Below, piece by piece: positions 36,601-46,946 of a DNA stretch of 64,000 nt. Every line of letters begins with the position of its first letter. Position 1 is the first letter of the stretch. The DNA is from Dastarcus helophoroides. Lineage: Eukaryota; Arthropoda; Insecta; Coleoptera; Bothrideridae. The position numbers and the translations under genes were made by a program. The notes beneath the pieces are model-generated. The model was not told the origin of the DNA. It did not search any database and worked only from the letters and a program-made list of their open reading frames with translations. The stretch covers positions 19,245,539 through 19,309,538 of the forward strand of contig CM053330.1 in assembly GCA_028583605.1 (NCBI GenBank), read 5' to 3'.

Positions 36601-36993
36601 TAACAAATAAAAGTTGAAGTTACAGTAGAAAAAGGTCAAAGACAACATTTCATGTTTGATGTCGAAATTGTAGGAAAAAATCGCCAGTTTAAATTTGAAA
36701 TTTAAAAAAAAACAGTTAAAAAAATATTTAGAAAGAAGTTAACAAGGTGGCTAGTTTAATTTATTCCCTAAATTTAGATATTTTATAGAAATGTTTAGTT
36801 TTCGAATTTAAAAGTCGAACTTGGAGAAAAGCGAATTTTTTAAAGTTGGAGCGATCTTAGAGTAAAAAATCGATTTTTTTAAAAAAAGCCAGATATGCCA
36901 GATGACTTCAAAATTTTGATTTTGGTAGCAAAAATTCCTAACACCGAAGTGTCTCGATTTCTTTTTCAATAGCTTTACTTCTAAAATACAGAA
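33626..36993. other. Unassigned AT-rich DNA
   Basis: No RNA gene or transposon end could be supported. Two minus frames look slightly better than chance. The first is 35847-35605 (80 residues, LAASNHYQYYGTAENPDDLL). The second is 36194-35958 (78 residues with a charged KEKKENEEKLRQQKEEE helix-like segment). Neither has a recognised family or flanking splice signals. Confidence 0.35.
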
Positions 36994-37983
36994 AGGTGGT
37001 GTTCAGCAGAGGGACTAACAGTGAACCCTACGAAGACCACGATAGTCGCATTCACTAAAAAAGGAATCTTAATGACTTATCTGGTTCACAGATGGATCCA
37101 AAACAAAGATGAGTACTGGTGCGGGAATAACCAGCAAAGAACCAGGGAATGAATTTTACATAAACCTGGGATTTTTGGCAACCGTATTTCAGGCAGAAGC
37201 TACTGCAATTATAGCCTGTGCTGAAGCAATGATCAAGAGGTCTTAAATAAGAGAATCGTGATCTACAGCGACAGTCAAGCAACATTAAAAGCTCTGAGAG
37301 CTTATGAAATAAGCTCTAGTACGATCAAAGATTGTGTTGATAAGCTAAAAAACTTGGCTCAGCACAATACAGTTATACTCCCATGGGTTGAGGCCCATCG
37401 AGGATTGAAGGAACTGAAAGAGCAGACCTTCTAGCCAAAAGGGGAGCCGAGTTTTCTCTAGTAGAGCCGGAGCTTACTTGTCCGCTTGCCTACAAAGCGG
37501 CAAAAGAGGTTATAAAGGAACTGCTAAGAAAAGAACACAGCACTCACTGGAGGGGTGTCAATGGTCTGAGGCAATCGCGGAAGTTCATTGACGGACCATC
37601 AGAAAAGATAGCCAGAGAACTATTACAGTTAAGCAAAAATCAGCTCAGGTGGACAGTTGGACTATTTACGGGACACTGTGCCCTAATGAATCATCTTACA
37701 ACAATTGGCGTAAAAGAAAATTCTACTTGTAGAATGTGTGGAGAGAAAGAAGAGACTCCTTTACACATATTATGCGAATGTCCGGCTCTGGCAAGGGACA
37801 GACATTCCAGCTTTGGGAATGCTCTGACTGAACCAAAGACAATAGTGGAGACACCCACAAAGGAGGTTCTGGAATTTTTCAAAAGAACGGCCTATTATGA
37901 GATAATCGTGGGGGGGCACAATAAGTGATAGCTTCAGTGCTGCAGGGATGACCGACCCCATAGTGGTAATAATAGTAATAATT
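36994..37983 (+). pseudogene. I/Jockey-group LINE, RNase H and 3' end
   Basis: The remnant opens with the end of a reverse transcriptase (GLTVNPTKTTIVAFTKK, 37010-37070) and then jumps to an RNase H domain. The active-site residues are visible: D in FTDGSK (37085), E in FQAEATAI (about 37190), D in YSDSQAT (about 37265) and D in ERAD (about 37425, preceded by AHRG). The last frame, 37686-37928, ends in a CRMCG-EKEET-PLHILCEC zinc-knuckle-like motif and HNK, then stop. A TAA-rich tail (GGTAATAATAGTAATAATT, 37965-37983) closes it, as in I-group LINEs. One-base indels near 37075, 37245 and 37405 break the frame. The palm of the reverse transcriptase and everything 5' of it is missing. Confidence 0.85.
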
Positions 37984-39265
37984 TACTTCTAAAAAGCCAA
38001 GTTTAGGCCTGAAAATTTTCTTTTTTCACAAAATATCGAATTTTACCTCAAAAGTCTGGATTTGCTTGTAATAACTTTGCAGTTCAGGAGAATGTTGTAT
38101 CAAAAGTCAAAATTTTTATAATGCAAAGTCAAGAATGTTTCGAATCAATCTCAAGATTTTGCAATATTGAGTTTAACCTTGAAAATTTAAGATTTTTTTT
38201 TGGAATGTAGTCTTTATTTTAAAAATTTCGACTTTCTTATTAAACATTTTTAGAGATAAGTCATTATGCCGGCAAGAAAATAATATTTGAGATTCTTTTC
38301 AATATCATTTTACCATTTTTTTCCAAAGCCTGTTTTCCTTTCAATTTTAGGTTAAAACAATATTTAATTTTCTGTTTACGCTTTTAATTTTGTTTTTGTT
38401 TAAAATCGAAATTTTAAGAAGAAGGTTGAATATTTGAATTTGAGGTCGAAATTAGTTGTGTAAGTCAAAATTTCGGGAATGAATCTAAAATTATGGAAAC
38501 TTTTTGTGACCTAAAATAACCAGTTTTTTTTTCGAAATTTTGACTTTTCCTAAAAGTTACTAGATTTCAAAATTTAATCTTTTCCTAGTTTTGAACTTAA
38601 TTCTCAAAATTTTGGCTTTTTTTTAAATCGAATTTTTTAAAATAATTTTTTTCTTATACCTTTGATATCTTTTTTCAAAATTTCGAATTAAAATTTCACA
38701 ATTCAGTTTTTTATAGATATTGAGTTTTTCAAACTGTACAGTTGAAAAAGTTCAATTTTTTTTTTTTCATTATATTTTGTATTAAACTGGGTGTTTGTAA
38801 TAAATTAAAAAAAACATCTCATGTATGAACTAAAAGTTCTTATTTAAAATTAAAATTTTAAGAAAAGTATAGATATATCAAAAGGATTCTGCACCGGAAG
38901 TGACGGATGATATGCGGCCGAAGAAATAGCAGAGACTTAAGGTGGCTGTGCTTGTGATCAAAAGAAAGTACGTGTCACCTAAAAGGGGATTCCGGCAACG
39001 AAGTATGCCAAAAAGGCCTTACTTAGAAAAAAGTTGGAGCGCCACAGTCCAGAATTTCCCAAATATATCTACTGAAAATAAATTTTTAGTTATAAAACAA
39101 AAGCGAATTTCGATGAAATTATTTGAAATACTTGTATACTTTAGACTTTCCAGTTTTAAAATCTCAAGTCTATTCCAAAAAATATAAAATAAAATTGCAA
39201 TTTTAGCTTTATTCTTGAAACTTCGGGTTCCATTTTACTTTAAACTTAAAATTGTTACTTTCATT
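37984..39265. other. Mostly filler
   Basis: 37984-38860 is T-rich and A-rich filler. 38880-39065 is of mixed composition (GCACCGGAAGTGACGGATGA, GATATGCGGCCGAAG) without a recognisable product. The plus frame 38942-39187 is not supported. Confidence 0.4.
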
Positions 39266-39453
39266 TGTAGGCAGATTTTCCACTATTTAAATTTGGCGCC
39301 TGCGTTGCGTCATCCATCTGTCAGTCGATTAGAGCCAGCGGAGTGGGGGTCCACTTTTTTAGTGTGTGTCAGAACGTCAGAGAACAGAAAGTAAGAAATA
39401 AACCATTCGATTGAAACGAACTTTTTATTCAAATATTAATGGGCCCTCTTACA
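39266..39453 (+). mobile_element. Solo LTR of a Ty3/Gypsy-type element
   Basis: The 188-bp unit starts TGTAGGCAG and ends CCTCTTACA, between 4-bp direct repeats CATT (39262-39265 and 39454-39457), as expected for Ty3-type LTR insertion. Inside are a TATTTAAA box (39284), a TCAGTCG initiator about 40 bases downstream (39321) and an AATAAA poly(A) signal (39397). These are the normal order of U3, R and U5 signals. No internal retrotransposon sequence flanks it. Confidence 0.7.
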
Positions 39454-39983
39454 CATTCTAAATTTCAAGAAAAAAATTTGAAATAAAATCAAAACTTTGA
39501 GATTAAAAGTCAAAATTTTTAATTTAAAAACGATTTTTGAGAAAAGAGTCCATTGTGGACTTATCGCCAAAAACTAACTGGCAAAAATTAGATGAGCGAA
39601 GCCGCAAACACACATATGCAACTTACTCTACCACGTTTCGAGTGGATTGAAATTTGTTATTGCTGCTTCCTCATGCACCAAACCTCTCACGTTTCAACCT
39701 CCATGAGGTCTTTCTATGTGCCGTTAGTATCAAGTAATTGAGGAGAGCGGTATCACGCGATGAACGCCATTACCCCTGGTTCCCCTACGATAAATACGAT
39801 GAAAGCGAAGAAACTACTTGATCGCAAGTTGTCACCCAGCAAAGGTATTCTTTGCCGATGAGAAGATGTGTACTGGGTTACTTCACAATCGTCTTCAGCT
39901 GCTCAATTACTATTTACTGCAAAGATGACAAACTTCTCAACCCCAACCTACTAACAGCAAGTTTTTTTAATATGTAGTGGATA
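39454..39983. other. Less AT-rich DNA, unidentified
   Basis: 39590-39950 has near-balanced composition, unlike most of the window. All six frames contain stops and no motif was recognised. It may be an old transposon or gene fragment. Confidence 0.35.
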
Positions 39984-40697
39984 CATAGGCGTATCTAGAA
40001 TAGGGGAGTGTGGTGCATTTGCCCCCATTGCTCTTGGAGCCGCCGAAAATTTATATTCAATTGAAATTTCCATTTTTTCTTCAGAATTCGTACTTTACTT
40101 GAAATTTCGACATTTGTCGACAATTTCAATTTTTTTCACATTTCGTGATTTTTCAAAAAAAAATTTCTTTTTTATTTATGGCACATGTTGTCTTTCTCTA
40201 TTTTTACAAAATTTTGAACTTTTTCTAAAAATTTTACTTTTTTTTGGAAATTTCGATCTTTTTCTCGAAGTTTCAAATTTTTCCAAAATCTGTTTTTGCT
40301 TTTCTGTTTTTTTTTGAAATATCCATAGTTTTGTCAAAATTGTTTTTTTAGAAATTTTAATTTATTTCAAATCCAATCCTTTATGTTCCCTGAAAATCTT
40401 AGTATTTTCGTCCAAGTTTCTTATTATCTGAAAATTTAGATTTGTTCTTTTAAATTTGTCTTTTTTATAAACAAAAATTTTCAAAATTAGACCATTTTAT
40501 CAAAATTTAACTTTCTGCGCACAATTTTTCATTTTTATGACAAATTTCGCCTATTTTTTCAAATTTCTTTTATTTTTCTTAACATTTGGATTTTTCTGAA
40601 AATTTTAACCTTATAGAATTAAATTTTCCAAAAAATTTGACTAGTTTCTTATAGTGTGATTTTTTCAAAATCTTGATTTTTATCTCAAAATTTGATA

Positions 40698-40945
40698 TTT
40701 ATAACTATTAAACTTTATTAACGATAAAAACGCAACAAAATTTAAAAATTTCACAAGGTTTTCGATTGTGCTGGTATTACCGTCGATGATGCAGTAATGC
40801 TAAACCTGGTCTGGTGTTAGCAAATATTTATCTAAAACCTTATGGAATTTTAAAATTTTGTTGCGTTTTTATCGTTATTCAAATTTAATAGTTATGAATA
40901 TTAAAGAATTCCACAAAGTAAGGGTTGGAAATGTCAATTATTCAA
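40698..40945. repeat. Foldback repeat family 2, full hairpin copy
   Basis: The left arm TATAACTATTAAACTTTATT, AACGATAAAAACGCAACA is mirrored by TGTTGCGTTTTTATCGTTAT, AATTTAATAGTTATGAAT. It continues outward into CCACAAAGTAAGGGTTGGAA, the complement of which heads the copies at 6561 and 7061. The arms are about 60 bases or longer. Confidence 0.8.
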
Positions 40946-41889
40946 AATTTGATACATAATATTTCTGAAAGTTGAGACTCCTTATTTGAAATTCGTCTTT
41001 TTATCGAAAACTTGACTTTTCTTATTCAAACAAATCTGTCTTTCTTATAAGTTTCCTCTTCATCAAAAATTCGAAATTTCGCCTTTCTTGTCAAAAAATA
41101 TTTTTTGGTATGTTCTTTCAAAAACCGTTTTTTTTTTCTCGAAATTTCACTATTTTTCTCAATACGTATTTATCTATTTTCAAAATTCTGGTATTTTTTT
41201 AATATTCTTTTTTTTTAATCTGTATAAGTAGATTTTTTCAAATTACACTCTCCGGGAATTTCAAATTGCAGCTATCTCAAAATTCGTCCTATTTTCGACA
41301 TTTCGACTTTGCTCTCGAAATATTTTATGTTTCTAGAATTGTAGACTATTTCCTCGAAATTGGCTCTTTTTGAAATTTCTACTTTCTCTAAATTCATTTA
41401 TGTTCTCTAAATTCGATCGGAATGTTAATTAAAAAGCAACCAGGTTGAGAAAATATTTTTGTATTTATAAAAAAAAATTGAATTTTTTTACCGAAATTTA
41501 AATATTATGTTCACATTTAAATAAAAAAGTAAATATTTTGAAAAGAATATTTTTGGCGAATTGCAATTTTTTTTTGAAATTCGGCACTTTCAGGAAATTT
41601 GACCTTCGAAAATTTTGTATTTTTTCGATTATTCGATAGTTTTCACATTTTTCCAGAAAGAAATTAATTTTTTGAAAATTTTGACATGTTCTCGAAATTC
41701 GTCCTTTTCGAAATTACAACTTTTTCTGAATTTTATTTTTCCACTCTTTTTTATCTTTTGTTGTAAATTTGAATATTTTCTAGAAATTTCGATCATTGTG
41801 TCGAGATTTTGACGATATTTTTCGAAATTCATTTTTATTAATGTTCAGTTTTTTGTGATTTTTTTTTAAAGTTGACTTTGTGGATTTAC

Positions 41890-42146
41890 ACTTGATATAC
41901 AAATCTTATCCCCTGAAACCAAGAAAGATAAAAAATACAACAAATGTTGCTCTAACGCGTTTCGATAGTCATTTCTAAGAGATACAGTATCTCATATCAG
42001 TATCTCTCTGAAGATAATAGCTTGGCTATCGAAATGCGCTAGAGCAGTTTTTGTTGTATTTTTTAATATTTCTTGGTTTCGGGGGACAAGATTTGTATGT
42101 CAATTTTGAAAGATAACAAGGACAAGTCCATTCCACCAAAAAAAAA
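41890..42146. repeat. Foldback family 1, copy 6
   Basis: Both arms are present (GTTGCTCTAACGCGTTTCGA on the left; CTCTGAAGATAATAGCTTGG and ATCGAAATGCGCTAGAGCAG on the right), ending at AAGTCCATTCCACCAAAAAA. It is inserted within the element 39984-42728 and is therefore younger than it. Confidence 0.85.
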
Positions 42147-42736
42147 AGATTTCCACTTATTTCTCCAAATTCGTTTTGTTCTCGGAACTGGATATACCCC
42201 AAAATTTAACGTTTTGTTTCTGGAAGTTTCTACCTGCTTCAAATTTTGACTTTTTTTAAAATTCGTTTAATTTTTTCAAAATCGGAACAAAGCACTAATA
42301 AAATGTCATAATTCCGAGAATAATATTTTTTGAATATTTTAAAAAAAGCTGTTCGATTAAAATTTAAATAAAGAAAAATTCTGAGGAAAATCTTATTGGT
42401 TATTTCAGTTTTTTTTCTCCAAATTTGATTTATTCTGGAAATTGTGACCTTTTTACAAAATTTGTCTTTTGGAAATTTCGACTTTTTTCAAAATATTCTG
42501 AAAGGTTCAAGTTTTATGTCAAATTCAATTTTGTCATTTTTTCTGAAAATTCTCTTTTTCTCAAAATTTAGATTCTAATTTGGAAGTTCGATCCCCCAAG
42601 CTCGCGCAGTTCAGTAAAAATAAACAATATACTCAGATGAAAATTTTCTAGTTTTATTATTTTTTGTCCTTCAATTTTTAAAATAATTGCTGCTCCTCCC
42701 CCTGAATGAAATTCTGTCTACGCCCATGAGTGGCTA

Positions 42737-43844
42737 TAATGCTGTCGTTGACACAGCAACAGTTCAACCAAATTTTCCATTCAGTTGGGCTGTATGTCAA
42801 CCACAGATACTTGTGTTGGTTCACAAATTCGTCTAATGTTAATTTGATGAACCATGTCTGTATTGAAGGAAAATATCACGAACATTTTTAAAAGATTCTA
42901 TTGGAGTATGCTATCATCCTGAAGAATGAGAGCGAGAAACAATTTTTAATATATCTCGTTAAATACCAGTGTTTTAAATTTCTACTGTTCTGATTTATAG
43001 ATTTGAATGAATTGAACTGTTTGTTTTTTGAAATGAATTAAAATAGTCGAAAGCTTTATGACAGCGTATCATTTTAAAAAATTATTCTTAATCGTAAACA
43101 AGTAAAGTGTTCTATTAATAAAACTCTTCCTTGGATCACTGAAATATAATAATGTGACAAAGTTTTTTACACAGTTTGTTTCGCTAGCGAAATAAATGTT
43201 GATTAGTTTGAAAGAGAAGTGATTATTCATTCTCAATAGAGGGATTTATGGGAGTTCGGACAATGGGTTTCGGTGCTTGGAAAAGCCATCTCCTATAGTC
43301 ACACCCTCTTCTAATAAGGTCAAATTAACTGGAGCATAATCAGACCTAGGGTGAAACTGACAGTGTGAGCGAAATGATGAGCTCGTCCCGCAACACAAAG
43401 GGCAAATCTTCCATTTGGGGTGACCCATATTGTGCCAACAATACCGCAGCTTTACAGACAATTCATTGACTTATTATGGTCAATTTGTTAAGCTGCAGGA
43501 TGATGAATATCGCTTGTGTTTGCTTTGTGTGAGTGGATTACATATATTACAGGGGCGTATCGTCAGTATATTATTGACATGTAGAGTTGGTTTTGATTTA
43601 GTGTAACATCAAAATCGCAAGTAACAATATATCGCCTTGATTCGTAATAAGTAATATTATATCATGAATGACAATTAATATATTTCAGTTTTATAATAAC
43701 TAAATAGTCTATACAGTGTGTCCCACCGACAATCGCCGCGATCGACATCTGGCAAAGTACTCACGTCTAAAAAAATTAAAAATTTAGCAGCTTAGCAAGG
43801 ACGGCTAGGCCAACGCAACTAAAATATTCGCAGAGTTATAGTAC
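42737..43844. other. Unassigned DNA
   Basis: The minus frame 43461-43246 (71 residues with KWKICPLCCG) resembles no family I know. A perfect 14-bp palindrome TTTCGCTAGCGAAA lies at 43179-43192. ACAGTGTGTCCCACCGAC at about 43713 resembles a transposon terminus, but no partner was seen. Confidence 0.35.
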
Positions 43845-45605
43845 TTGCGGTTATACTGCAAGTTGACACCAACTTCGTTTTTTTAAATAAGATACCCTAT
43901 ATATTTTTGCATTTTTGCACTTAGTTTGATATTTTAAAATTACTTTGGATAACAAGCGCTGTTGCTAAAAATTACAGTTTTTGAGGTTCTACGAAATTCT
44001 TTGTATCTTTTTCAAGAAACTAGATTTTAATTTTATGTTTGGTATGTGAGTAGAACACATATAAAGCTACCTTAGACACCTTTTGTAAATTCAAAAAAAG
44101 TATACCAAATGTTGAATTCACGACTGTACATTTTGGAAAATTTAAACGGCGATAACTTTGTTATCTCAAATAGAACACCCTATATTTTTTGTTGATTTTC
44201 TTATGCAGTATTAAATTATTTTTTAACTGATATAAACATTGTGGGGATTTATCTTACAAGTCTTAGAAATAATTGCAATTTTAACTTTTAATTTTTCCTT
44301 TCACAGCCATTGCATTCTTATTAAGGAGCGTATCAGTGACGATATGTAGAAGCAAATGAAGAGTATTTAAAAAAAGAATCGCTATCGACTATCAAATTAT
44401 TTATAGTAGTTCACAGTGTGTGATGAAGTTAAAATTAAAACATGGCTAGTCGATATCATTGGAAAACCTATTTTGACATTTTTGTTATCAACAACAGATT
44501 TTTTTCTATCTAATTTCTTTTTCACAGAAATTTGTGAAATTTTCTACCATTTGCTTTACTGTATTTCATTAAGGCTTTACCTTATCTGGATATCGAGCAG
44601 CAAATTTATCAGTGTATCACATGTTCGTGATATTACTTTGTTACAAGCATGTTTTCATTTTATCTTCACCACACACTATAAAATAAACTATAATATGACA
44701 AATAGTTTCCGGATAGTTTAAATGTCGATAGAGATTATAATATTATAATGCCACTAATATGCGACTTGATAAGAGTTCATTTAATGTGAAATGGGAAAAT
44801 AAAAATAAAAAATTGCAATTATTTATAAATGTTGTAGCAGCAACCCTTAAATAGCCTATATAAGGTAAAATATAACTAAAATCTGATAAGAGAGGCTAAA
44901 AAATATAGGGTGTTCTACTTAAGCGAACAAAGTTATCGCTGTTTAAATTTATCAAAATGTCATTCGTGAATTCACCACTTGGTATACAGTTTCTAAATTT
45001 ATGTAAGTTGTGCAAGATAGTTTTATATGTGTTCTACTTACATACCAAGTATGAAATTAATATCTGGTTTCTAAACAGAGATACAAAGAATTTCGTGGAA
45101 CCTTGCATCTGTCAAATTTTTTATAAAATTCTATTTATTTCGAAAACTATAAATTTTAATAACAATACAGGATATACTTCTTCTGGAATTGGATCGTGCC
45201 AAAGAACTACTAAGAGTGTTCGACGTTTTGCCCACCATTGTAGGGGGCTTCTTCAGGAACAAAGAAAAGAAACAATAAATAAAAAGGGGAAATATAAGGG
45301 AATATGCAAAATGAAAGAATGAAAAGGCCAATTTCAAAACATCAGAGCACAGTAACTCACCATGTCCACCGTACCAGAGGCGAAACTCTTCCGAATTGAA
45401 AATTGGTACAAACGATAAGAAAGTTTAGACAGAAGAGCCCGGCAACTCAGTATGTCCACCATACCGGAGGCGAAACTCTTCTTTAAGAACAATGTTTGTC
45501 ATTCAAAGTGATCTTAAAATATTAAATAGAAACCAAAAATGTAAAAATATATAGGGTATCTTATTTAAATAACGATGTTAGTGTCAACAACTTGATTCAA
45601 ATAAC
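43845..45605. mobile_element. Long-inverted-repeat DNA element, type unknown
   Basis: The left arm, about 43845-44225, and right arm, about 44880-45166 plus 45488-45605, are inverted copies about 370 bases long. Shared segments include GATACCCTATATATTTTTGC, ATTCTTTGTATCTTTTTC, GTAGAACACATATAAA and ATAGAACACCCTATATTTTT. The right arm is split by a Penelope-like insertion. The centre (44226-44880) has a 101-residue plus frame at 44416-44721 with no recognised motif. Superfamily and true ends are undetermined. Confidence 0.7.
45167..45487. mobile_element. Penelope-like fragment inserted in a repeat arm
   Basis: It starts ACAGGATATACTTCTTCTGG and includes GTTCGACGTTTTGCCCACC and GGGGGCTTCTTCAGGAAC. 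It continues through two TATGTCCACC-like segments to GAGGCGAAACTCTTC. The 6-bp repeat AACAAT flanks it (45161-45166, 45488-45493), and the interrupted arm is continuous across it when compared with the left arm. The hammerhead-like core on the minus strand (45260-45218) has GAAAC changed to AAAAC. Confidence 0.6.
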
Positions 45606-46559
45606 AGGAACAGATAAATGAAAATTGTTTTATTTTCTTATCCTCTATTGTCCTTAATTTTGAGGATTTAAGAGCTTCTTATCGTTTGATAGTAATACTC
45701 GACAGAAAAACGAGGCGAAAGATGCTCAAAAAATAGTTGCAATAAGCAACTCTAGCCAATTATTAAATGCAACCTTAAATTATGATAATAACAGAGGACT
45801 TATCTTACTCAGTTTTATACTGATTAGCTCAGTTTTCTGACCTTTATGAAAATTGACTTGATGTGAAAAAATTACCTTAGACAGCGCATACTTATTACAA
45901 CAACAAAATTGCTGGTTAAAATACACAGCAAATATGTTTGGTTTATGTCACTTAGATATCCTGAAAATTAGAAACATACAGTAAGAAGGTGTGTAGCGAC
46001 GATTTGAACTAAATCAGCTGTAATATGCCACCACGTCGTTCAAAAAAATTGGTTTTAATTTGATCTACTTTTTTATTAAACTTCAATCGCACAAGCCATT
46101 ACTTTGTAAACCTTTTTTTTTTCTTTTTTGTTTCCTTAAAGATTTTTGTACAGATGTCATTTTTGTTAATTTTTTGGGGTGGTATGTAATAATGGTTTTC
46201 GAAAGAGGAACCACTGTAACTATAAATTTTCACAGGTACACAAAAAAAACGATTTTTTCCAATCTCGTGTATAAAGTCGTCAAAATCGAACTTTCCGCTT
46301 TCATTTTTGAAGATTGCGAGTTTAATATTTCAGCCCTGATGGTGGAAGCCGCCACCATCAACTTTACGAAGTTCCAGTTACAGTGAGCAGGTGCATCTGC
46401 TTTACTCACACTCAGATGTCACCAGCGTAGGGTAATTTAGTCAAAATGTCTACATCAGAGAATTTCCTTTGTTGTTGTTGTTGTGAACTAAGCAAGCATG
46501 AATTGTGATAATCTAAAAGCATGTAGAGGAAATACTTTGAATTCTGCATCGTAAAGAAG
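45606..46559. other. AT-rich DNA without a recognised gene
   Basis: The plus frame 46060-46386 (108 residues) has a hydrophobic, AT-driven start and no motif. A short hairpin GATGGTGG / CCACCATC occurs at about 46338-46359. Confidence 0.4.
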
Positions 46560-46871
46560 TTAAGATCTTGTTTTGTATAATTTATAAAATTTAAACTTCA
46601 TGGATGATAGTATTAGTGTTGTTATTGCGAATTTGTAAACAAGTTGACCAAGAAACTAATTTTGGGAAACGCAAAAGCTGTCATATCAGTTCTGCCTAAT
46701 TCTAACCTAGATGGTAGTGACTCAATTCCAATTCAGTTGGATACTGATGAAAAAATATTGTTAGATATTAAACAAAAAGATGAAGAAGTATACGAACAAG
46801 AGAATGGCGATGAAACCGATGAGGATAATATTCCGTTACCAGCATTGGCAAAAAGATTGCAGCCAAAATAA
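46560..46871 (+). pseudogene. Short acidic frame, possible piggyBac N-terminus
   Basis: The frame at 46644-46871 ends in an acidic stretch followed by IPLPALAKRLQPK and a stop. One base away the frame continues as KKNVSWEKNSFSL. Acidic leaders followed by IPL-x-x-LAKR and a W-containing segment occur at the N-terminus of some piggyBac-type transposases, but this match is weak. No catalytic part follows, because a pogo element begins 75 bases later. Confidence 0.2.
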
Positions 46872-46946
46872 AAAATGACCAAAAAGAACGTGTCTTGGGA
46901 GAAAAATTCCTTTTCACTATCACACATAGTCTTCAATTCACTTTTA

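Larger units (their letters stand above)
39984..42728. mobile_element. CATRGGCGTA-family hAT-like element, best-delimited copy
   Basis: Ends CATAGGCGTATCTAG and (complement of right) CATGGGCGTAGACAG share a 10-bp terminal inverted repeat. They lie between 8-bp direct repeats AGTGGATA (39976-39983) and AGTGGCTA (42729-42736), seven of eight matching. An 8-bp duplication and short repeats point to the hAT superfamily. The 2745-bp interior has no transposase. It is T-rich filler (TTTCTCAAAATTCGTC variants) that hosts a foldback family 2 copy at 40698 and a family 1 copy at 41890. Confidence 0.75.

Noticed and set aside
44957..45322. 121-residue plus frame
   Set aside because: It crosses the boundary between a repeat arm and the Penelope-like insertion at 45167, so it is not a single gene.
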